Shown here one piece after another: positions 58,877 to 64,000 of a DNA stretch of 64,000 nt. The notes under the pieces are model-generated. The model had not been told where the DNA came from. It saw nothing but the letters and a program-made list of their open reading frames with translations, and ran no database searches. Position 1 is the first letter of the stretch. Each line of letters begins with the position of its first letter. Source of the stretch: an uncultured Anaerolineae bacterium. GTDB lineage: Bacteria > Chloroflexota > Anaerolineae > Aggregatilineales > Phototrophicaceae. The DNA lies in NCBI GenBank assembly GCA_938022205.1, contig CALIEB010000002.1, positions 216,866 to 280,865 of the forward strand, in the 5' to 3' direction. The position numbers were made by a program, and so were the translations under genes.

Positions 58877-58902
58877 AAAAAAACACAGGTTAGCCTGTGT
58901 TT
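58877..58902 (-). terminator. Rho-independent terminator of the DUF2142-like gene
   Basis: Perfect 9-bp stem (AAACACAGG / CCTGTGTTT) with a 4-nt loop. On the minus strand it continues into a T7 run. It separates the DUF2142-like/maoC transcript from greA. Confidence 0.92.
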
Positions 58903-59027
58903 ACTGCCACGTTTAAGTCGGCAAAGAGCGTTTTGACGCGCTAAGAATTTAGCACGAAAAAAGCAACCTGTAAAGTTAGGAAACAGTAGAACAGCAAGCA
59001 CGCAAATTGCCAACGTTCGTTTAGCGT

Positions 59028-61199
59028 CTACTCCACGCGCAAGATTTCTAAAGTATACGTGCCATCGCCACTGGCAGTTGCCAGCCGTGCAAATGTCTCT
59101 GGGTGATACCAGCCCACAATAAGCCGATACGCGCCCGCCGCCAGCGCATTAGGATACGCCAGCGTGTGTCTGGTCACATATCGCTCGCCTGTCCGCCAAT
59201 AGCGCGTGGGCAGCGTTGGCGGCGCGTCACCCTGCCCGACCAGCGCGCCGCCTTCATCCAAAACTTGCGCAAACACGGTCAGACTGTCGTTGGGGGTAGC
59301 AACGGTTTCCCAAAGCAACGTGAGCGCGTCCTCTTGGCGCAGCGCGCCTATTAAGCGGATGCTGTCACCAAAGCGCACAGGCTCTAGACGCGGGATGTCG
59401 CTAAAGTTCGGCGCGCTCACGGGGTCAACCAACGCGCCGCCGCGCAGCACCACCGCCTCAAGTGGCGCGCTGTCCGCATCGGCGATAGGCACGCTCTTGC
59501 GCGCCGCATAATCCCACCAATGCACTTGCAGGCGCAGCGCAAAGCGATTCTCACGCCCCGTGCGCAGCTCATCGAACGGAATAACGTAGCGGTCAGCGTA
59601 GAGAACACCTGTCTGCCACGCGCTGGTGCGCAGTCTTCCGCCTAGTGGAAAAGTATCAACACGCCCCGCAACTTGTCCTTCATCGTCGAGCAAATGCACG
59701 TACAAGCTATAGTCGCGGTCTGTTTGCCGCAGCACACGCCAATAGAGCGTAACGGGCAGCTGGTCGCTGGGCGCATAGCGCGTGTCGGGTGTGTCGTAAC
59801 CGACCAACTCAACAAAATCACCGTAGCGCGCATAAACAGGCTGTGCGCTGTCGGGCAAGGCAGCAAGGGGCTGCGGCGCAGCATAGCGCGGCGCAATCGA
59901 GGCGAACGGCACGACCAGCGCGAACGTCCCCAGCGCGCCCACAAAAATGCGACCGCCGCGCCCGCGCGTGAGCGCAAGCCAGCCCCACGCCAACAGCGTG
60001 CCAGTTGCCGCTGCGAACGGGAAGAGCAGCCGTCCCTGTGAGGCGTAGGTTTGCGCTGTCCATGCCGCCACGCTGACAAAGCCCAAAAGCAGCAGCGCAA
60101 GCAGCAGCGTCATCGGCACAAACAGCGTATAGCGTTCGTGCCGCCATGCGTAGCGCAGCTCCCAAAGCATGCCGATGACCGCCAACACGGTCAAAATGTC
60201 CATGACGCTGTAAAACCAAGCAAATGTCAGCACGTTCACCGTGCCGAACAAGCCCCAGTAGGCGATGCGGAAGCCCTCAAACTCTCCTAGCAGCGTGACA
60301 AGTGAAGCGGGTTCAGGGCGCGCGCCTGCTACCGCGACCATCATCGCCGTGCCGAACAGCTCGCCATAGAGTGTAAGGTTGCGCGCGTACCACCAGCCCG
60401 CCAAGCCTGCCCACAGCACCGCCATCGCCACGCCCAGCGTGAGGAAGCCGCGCACGTCGCGGTGCATCGCCAAAAGCCAAAACGCGCCGGCGACAATCAC
60501 CGGCACCAGTACCAAGCCGCTGAGCTTGCTTAGGGTAGCAAGTGCTAACAAAAACGCCAGCAGCAGGCTTCGCCGCGTGTCGAAGCCCGCGCGCAGCGTG
60601 CGCACGAACAGCAACAGGACAACGCTGTTGAGCGCGGTGACGAGGTTGTCGTTGTTTACAGAGGCAGCGATAAAGAGGAACATGGGGTTAAACGCCGTCA
60701 CTCCTGCTGCCACTAACGCCAGTGCGGGATGATGCGGAAAGAGCGTGCGCGCCGTCTCATAGACCGCCCACACCGTCACGCCGCCGAGCAGCAAGCTAAA
60801 CAGCCGCAGCGTATAGACCGCCAGCACGGTTTTTTCCAGCGGTGGGTGCGGTGTGTCGTGCAGCACGATGTTCTTGTTGTCTTCAGCGGCGGGGATGCCC
60901 ACTTTGGCGTGTGGATTATAGACGCGCAGGCTATCCGCGTCGCTAAGGTCGAACGGGGCAATGAGCAGTGCGCTCAGGATGTAGTAAAGTGGGGGCTGGC
61001 TGCCCTCTTGACGATAGAGCGTCTCGCGGTTGTTGGGGTCTTGCACAGGCAGGGTGCGCGTCTCACGCAGCGTCTCAACCATGCCAAAATGCCACAGCTC
61101 ATCTGATGCCTCAAAGGGCGGCGTAGCCCACGCATACGCCAGCCCAAGCACCGCATAAAATACCAGCAGCACGTGCAGCGGTTGACGTTTGGCGCGCAC
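59028..61199 (-). CDS. DUF2142-like / PMT-type polytopic membrane protein
   Basis: A 723-residue protein. About 11-12 transmembrane helices occupy residues ~8-460, followed by a large extracytoplasmic beta-rich domain (~480-723). The first loop carries PPFEASDELWHFGMVETL and QEGSQPPLYYILSALL. These are the acidic-residue and QPPLYY patterns of DUF2142 and related lipid-linked-sugar glycosyltransferases (GT-C fold). The C-terminal domain contains two repeated units of similar pattern (LPVTLYWRVLRQTDRDYSLYVHLLD; LTLLWETVATPNDSLTVFAQVLD). The substrate is unknown. The GTG at 61199 is used, with AGGAGA 6 nt upstream; the longest frame would overlap maoC by about 95 nt. Confidence 0.82.
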   Translation of the reverse strand: MRAKRQPLHVLLVFYAVLGLAYAWATPPFEASDELWHFGMVETLRETRTLPVQDPNNRETLYRQEGSQPPLYYILSALLIAPFDLSDADSLRVYNPHAKVGIPAAEDNKNIVLHDTPHPPLEKTVLAVYTLRLFSLLLGGVTVWAVYETARTLFPHHPALALVAAGVTAFNPMFLFIAASVNNDNLVTALNSVVLLLFVRTLRAGFDTRRSLLLAFLLALATLSKLSGLVLVPVIVAGAFWLLAMHRDVRGFLTLGVAMAVLWAGLAGWWYARNLTLYGELFGTAMMVAVAGARPEPASLVTLLGEFEGFRIAYWGLFGTVNVLTFAWFYSVMDILTVLAVIGMLWELRYAWRHERYTLFVPMTLLLALLLLGFVSVAAWTAQTYASQGRLLFPFAAATGTLLAWGWLALTRGRGGRIFVGALGTFALVVPFASIAPRYAAPQPLAALPDSAQPVYARYGDFVELVGYDTPDTRYAPSDQLPVTLYWRVLRQTDRDYSLYVHLLDDEGQVAGRVDTFPLGGRLRTSAWQTGVLYADRYVIPFDELRTGRENRFALRLQVHWWDYAARKSVPIADADSAPLEAVVLRGGALVDPVSAPNFSDIPRLEPVRFGDSIRLIGALRQEDALTLLWETVATPNDSLTVFAQVLDEGGALVGQGDAPPTLPTRYWRTGERYVTRHTLAYPNALAAGAYRLIVGWYHPETFARLATASGDGTYTLEILRVE

Positions 61200-61219
61200 C
61201 CTTGTTCTCCTGTGTGACG

Positions 61220-61687
61220 TTAGCTTGGCTTGTTGGCGACAAGTGCCGTCCACTTGCCTTCTTGGACAACAGTGCCGTCTTGCTTGACGATTTTGACCTC
61301 TTGCGTCAGCCAACCGCCGTTGAACTTAGGCGCGTCGGTCTTCTCAATCACCTTCATCTCCACATGAATGGTGTCGCCGATGAACACCGGAGCTTTGAAG
61401 GTGAATTCCAAGCCACGAAATGCCATAATCGTCTTGAGATTTGCGCCCAGCTGGTTAACCAGCCCTGTGGCAAACGACAGCGTGAGCATGCCGTGCGCGA
61501 TGCGCTGACCGAACATATGCCCCTTCATGTACTCCGCGTCGAAGTGCAGAGGGTTGTAGTCGCCGATAATGCCGCCAAAGTTGACGATGTCCGCTTCGGT
61601 AATGGTGCGGCTGGCGGTGACATGCACGTCACCGATGCTGCTCTCGTCATAAAAATAGCCCATAGGACCTTGAGGGGTGTAGCGCAT
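61220..61687 (-). CDS. MaoC-like (R)-hydratase
   Basis: A 155-residue single hot-dog-fold hydratase. The R-hydratase motif FGGIIGDYNPLHFDAEYMK...QRIAHGMLTLSFATGL supplies the catalytic Asp and His and the conserved Gly. Relatives hydrate trans-2-enoyl-CoA or act on mesaconyl-type acyl-CoA; the exact substrate is not evident. AAGGAG precedes the ATG at 61687, which is preferred to one 15 codons upstream that overlaps the promoter. It is followed by the DUF2142-like gene 20 nt later, a pairing with no obvious functional link. Confidence 0.9.
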   Translation of the reverse strand: MRYTPQGPMGYFYDESSIGDVHVTASRTITEADIVNFGGIIGDYNPLHFDAEYMKGHMFGQRIAHGMLTLSFATGLVNQLGANLKTIMAFRGLEFTFKAPVFIGDTIHVEMKVIEKTDAPKFNGGWLTQEVKIVKQDGTVVQEGKWTALVANKPS

Positions 61688-61730
61688 GATAAACTCCTTC
61701 CAAAAATGTTTAAGCAAAAAGTGTCGCCCC

Positions 61731-61759
61731 ATTGTAGCACAAAGCTAGCGCAGGCTAAA
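61731..61759 (-). promoter_or_regulatory. Promoter of the maoC gene
   Basis: On the minus strand TTTAGC (61754-61759), 17-nt spacer, TACAAT (61731-61736). The -35 box lies inside the first copy of the 37-bp repeat. Confidence 0.55.
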
Positions 61760-61862
61760 CGTCCAACACGCCGCAAAAATCGTGCTACACTTTTGTTTTT
61801 CGTCATGTTAACCAACACTAGCGGACTAAACGTCCAACACGCCGCAAAAATCGTGCTACACT
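61755..61862. repeat. Two identical 37-bp direct repeats, 71-bp period
   Basis: CTAAACGTCCAACACGCCGC and the following 17 bases occur identically at 61755-61791 and 61826-61862. Each copy is preceded by CTAGCG, so the unit looks like a ~71-bp tandem duplication with a diverged spacer. It lies in the divergent control region of maoC and the SH3b/CARDB-like gene. Each copy ends in TACACT, a plausible -10 box for the plus strand. Confidence 0.95.
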
Positions 61863-61906
61863 GAAGTTAACGTCCATCGTTCAAACGCATTGAGGTGTAC
61901 AGGCTT

Positions 61907-63178
61907 ATGAGAAGACTTATCATGTTGCTGTTGTGCGTTTTGCTTGCGCTGCCTGTCAGCGCGCAAAGCGCGCCTATCGAACCGCTAGACGTGCCGCATG
62001 ACCCCAACGCCAGCGTGCAGTTTCCGCCGCCGGTTTACACCGTCTCGGGTGAAGTGCCGATTGTTGGCACGGTCAATGTCGCCAATATGGCGAACTATTT
62101 CGTCCAGTTTCGCCCGCTCGAACTAGGCGCGGCGGCGGAAAGCACCAACGACACGCGCCCATGGTTCCCCGCGACGCTGCCCGCAACCAGTCCCATCGTC
62201 AATAACGTCATAGGCACTTGGAACACGATGATTACACCCGACGGCTTGTATGAGCTGCGGCTGGTGGTGAACGTGGGCGGCAGAAACCCCATTTACGCGC
62301 GCGTTGCGCCGCTGCGCGTCCTCAACAACCCTAGCGCGCTTAGCCCGTTTGCCGTAGTAAGCGGCAGTGGCGGTGCTGCGGCACGCCCCACGCTAATGCC
62401 CACACCCACGCAGCTGGGCATCGTGCAATCTTCGGCTGCGCAAGCCACACAAAGCGCGCTGGCAACGCAATTTGCGGGCGGCGGCTCGTTCAGCACACGC
62501 CCGACTGCTAGCGCGCCGAGCAGCACAACCTTGAGCGGACCGCGCGTGACTGCTATCACGGATGCCAACGTGCGACGTGGCGACGACACGCGCTACGAGC
62601 GCGTTGGTGCGCTGTTAACGGGTGAAACCGTCAGCGTCATCGGCATCAGCTCGACAGGCTCGGGTTGGTATTACATTCAGCTTGCCGATGGGCGACGCGG
62701 CTACATTGCGCCTAGCACTGTGCGCTTTGAAGGTGACCGCAGCACGCTGCAGGTGTTCACACCACCACCGCCGCCTGCTACCGCTACGCCTGTACCAACC
62801 GCCACCCCCGCTGCCAACTCTAACCTCGTCGTCAACGGGTTGAACAGCGACCCACGCCCTGCTGTATGCAACCAAGACTTCACGGTGCTAGTGAACGTGA
62901 CGAACACGGGACCAAGCCGCACGCCGCAAAGCGCGCTGCTGCTCGTGCAAGACCGCCACGTGGGCAGCAACCAAATCACCACGTCTGGCACAGTAACCGT
63001 GCCGCAGATAGACCCGGGACAATCGTGGGTGGCAACCGTCGTGCTGCGCGTCAGCACGTACTATCTCGAAGAGCATGACATTATCGCCACCGTAAACTAC
63101 AACAACGCTTTCAGCGAGACCAACACCAACGACAACCGCATGAGTTTCCGCTACACACTTGCACAAGGCGGTTGCTAA
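61907..63178 (+). CDS. Secreted protein with SH3b and CARDB-like domains
   Basis: A 423-residue exported protein. It has a signal peptide (~1-20, ending ALPVSAQSA), an N-terminal beta-domain (~30-145: VYTVSGEVPIVGTVNVANMANYFVQFRPLELG) and a Ser/Thr/Pro linker. A bacterial SH3 domain follows (~215-275: ITDANVRRGDDTRYERVGALLTGETVSVIG ... GRRGYIAPSTV), then a second Pro/Thr linker (PPPPPATATPVPTATP). The C-terminal CARDB-like domain (~300-423) includes VCNQDFTVLVNVTNTGPSRTPQSALLLV. SH3b domains often bind cell-wall or glycan ligands. The ATG at 61907 is preferred to a GTG four codons upstream. A strong terminator follows. Confidence 0.85.
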   Translation: MRRLIMLLLCVLLALPVSAQSAPIEPLDVPHDPNASVQFPPPVYTVSGEVPIVGTVNVANMANYFVQFRPLELGAAAESTNDTRPWFPATLPATSPIVNNVIGTWNTMITPDGLYELRLVVNVGGRNPIYARVAPLRVLNNPSALSPFAVVSGSGGAAARPTLMPTPTQLGIVQSSAAQATQSALATQFAGGGSFSTRPTASAPSSTTLSGPRVTAITDANVRRGDDTRYERVGALLTGETVSVIGISSTGSGWYYIQLADGRRGYIAPSTVRFEGDRSTLQVFTPPPPPATATPVPTATPAANSNLVVNGLNSDPRPAVCNQDFTVLVNVTNTGPSRTPQSALLLVQDRHVGSNQITTSGTVTVPQIDPGQSWVATVVLRVSTYYLEEHDIIATVNYNNAFSETNTNDNRMSFRYTLAQGGC

Positions 63179-63186
63179 GCAAACCA

Positions 63187-63226
63187 AACAAGCGCGCTTA
63201 TTGATGCAAGCGCGCTTGTTCTTTTT
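63187..63226 (+). terminator. Rho-independent terminator
   Basis: A 13-bp stem (AACAAGCGCGCTT / AAGCGCGCTTGTT) with an 8-nt loop and a T5 run, 9 nt after the SH3b/CARDB-like gene. It faces a convergent gene and may act in both directions. Confidence 0.9.
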
Positions 63227-63243
63227 AACGGAGTGCTTTGGTG

Positions 63244-64000
63244 TTAGCAGGGAGGTAAGCACGAACCACTGTTAATGCTGCCAGAAGTTGAATAAGACCC
63301 TGTAACGCTGTAGTTTGCCGTGTACGTGCCAGAAGCGCAGTAATGATTGGTTGATGTCCCACTAGGCGAAGTGTTGTTGGGGTCAAGCGAGACCACCGCC
63401 TCCACCAGAAAAGCGTCTCTGTACCAGTCCGTTACCGAAAGCGTTGCGCCTGCAGGCAAGCCCGACCATTGGACAAACGCAGCACCCAAATTGCAATCGC
63501 TAAAGCTAATGCTAAACGAAACGCTATCGTCAGGCGGCGGAAGTTCGGTAGGCGGCGGGTTGTAATAGTCTTTGGGAATTTGGTCAAGCGTCAGCACGCC
63601 CTTGTCGACCTGCGCGTAGTACCAGCCGGCGTTGTACATCCAGTTTTTCACGTTGGGGTCGGGGTCTTCGCACTTGCCCTCCCACTTGCCACCTACGTCG
63701 CACCAATTGTCGATGATGCCGCTGGGAGTAGCGGTCGGTGGGACGCGCGTTGGCACAAACGGCGGCGGCGTGCTAATCACCACCTCTTCAGGACACTCAA
63801 GCGGCACGCCGTAGTTCAGCGTTACCTCGTCGATATTAGTCAGCTTGCACCAGTCACCCAAAAGCTCGTCTCGCGGCACGTCTTCAGGGTCCGACCACGC
63901 GCAGTTGACGAGGCGGTCGTTGCTTTCGCCGTCCACGCCCAAGTTGTCCGGCGGCGCAAGACACACCACGCTGCGCTGCCCAGCGAAAACATGCTTAGGC
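63244..64000 (-). CDS. Cys-rich secreted-type protein, N-terminus cut by window edge
   Basis: At least 251 residues. The frame stays open to the right edge (PKHVFAGQRS precedes a GTG codon at 63969), so the true start lies outside. The visible part has about ten Cys residues and a Pro-rich linker (STPPPFVPTRVPPTATPSG). It also has a WYYAQVDKGVLTLDQIPKDYYNPPP segment and a C-terminal beta-rich domain, possibly fibronectin/Ig-like (LPAGATLSVTDWYRD ... GTYTANYSVTGSYSTSG). It ends SGSCLPPC. The composition is that of a surface or secreted protein with disulphides. I do not recognise the family. It converges on the SH3b/CARDB-like gene, so the two may belong to the same envelope-protein region. 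Confidence 0.65.
   Translation of the reverse strand, partial: PKHVFAGQRSVVCLAPPDNLGVDGESNDRLVNCAWSDPEDVPRDELLGDWCKLTNIDEVTLNYGVPLECPEEVVISTPPPFVPTRVPPTATPSGIIDNWCDVGGKWEGKCEDPDPNVKNWMYNAGWYYAQVDKGVLTLDQIPKDYYNPPPTELPPPDDSVSFSISFSDCNLGAAFVQWSGLPAGATLSVTDWYRDAFLVEAVVSLDPNNTSPSGTSTNHYCASGTYTANYSVTGSYSTSGSINSGSCLPPC

Noticed and set aside
61755..61862. Possible CRISPR array
   Set aside because: Only two repeats with one spacer, no cas genes, and the repeats overlap promoter elements of flanking genes.

Overview
The window is bacterial chromosome of moderately high GC content, almost fully coding. It most resembles a Chloroflexota (Anaerolineae-like) genome. The supporting signs are several secreted proteins with long Pro/Thr/Ala-rich linkers, a mix of Gram-positive-type housekeeping genes (RNase J, DegV, RecG, ComEC/ComEA, a zinc-ribbon L28) and multiple branched-chain amino-acid-type ABC importers. 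This assignment is inference from gene content; no 16S gene is present.

Layout. 1-1227: an M4-like metallopeptidase cut by the left edge. 1.4-4.1 kb: aconitase. 4.1-7.2 kb: a minus-strand group with an alkaline-phosphatase-superfamily enzyme, NusB and a YihY-type membrane protein. 8.0-15.2 kb: a minus-strand run comEC, a coiled-coil protein, coaD, recG and degV. 15.4-18.4 kb: rpmB, rpe, an aldo/keto reductase and an EamA transporter. 18.4-23.9 kb: a complete liv-type importer (SBP-H-M-G-F) with promoter, leader hairpins and terminator. 23.9-28.4 kb: an aldo/keto reductase, rlmN, a peptidase-MA-like protein that has lost its active site, and a CPBP protease. 28.4-28.7 kb: two tRNA-Ser genes with promoter and terminator, followed by an AT-richer secreted protein. 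30.9-39.1 kb: an SDR, then a second liv-type importer with an embedded acyl-CoA synthetase (G-ACSL-H-M-SBP-F).

39.1-43.4 kb: a TroABCD-like metal importer. Its last permease carries an inserted cysteine-rich zinc-ribbon-like segment and a C-terminal DtxR-like winged helix, and its promoter is covered by two DtxR-type palindromes. This is the best candidate in the window for an unusual system. 43.5-45.5 kb: an AT-rich DUF3592-like protein, a ComEA-like protein and a SET-domain protein. 45.5-47.4 kb: RNase J with a leader of about 200 nt. 47.5-54.0 kb: endonuclease III, a GAF histidine kinase, a PIG-L deacetylase, a second kinase, an S9 peptidase and a small orphan protein. 54.0-58.8 kb: a minus-strand greA-lysS-PAS kinase-small membrane protein-serS cluster, with a large insertion in the SerRS coiled-coil arm. 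59.0-64.0 kb: a DUF2142-like membrane protein, a MaoC hydratase, a 37-bp direct repeat in a divergent promoter region, an SH3b/CARDB-like secreted protein and a Cys-rich protein cut by the right edge.

Several starts were moved downstream of the longest open frame where a ribosome-binding site and family alignment favoured it. Genes too short or too truncated for simple ORF lists were recovered: the left-edge peptidase, rpmB and a 52-residue membrane protein. No CRISPR array, insertion sequence or prophage was seen.
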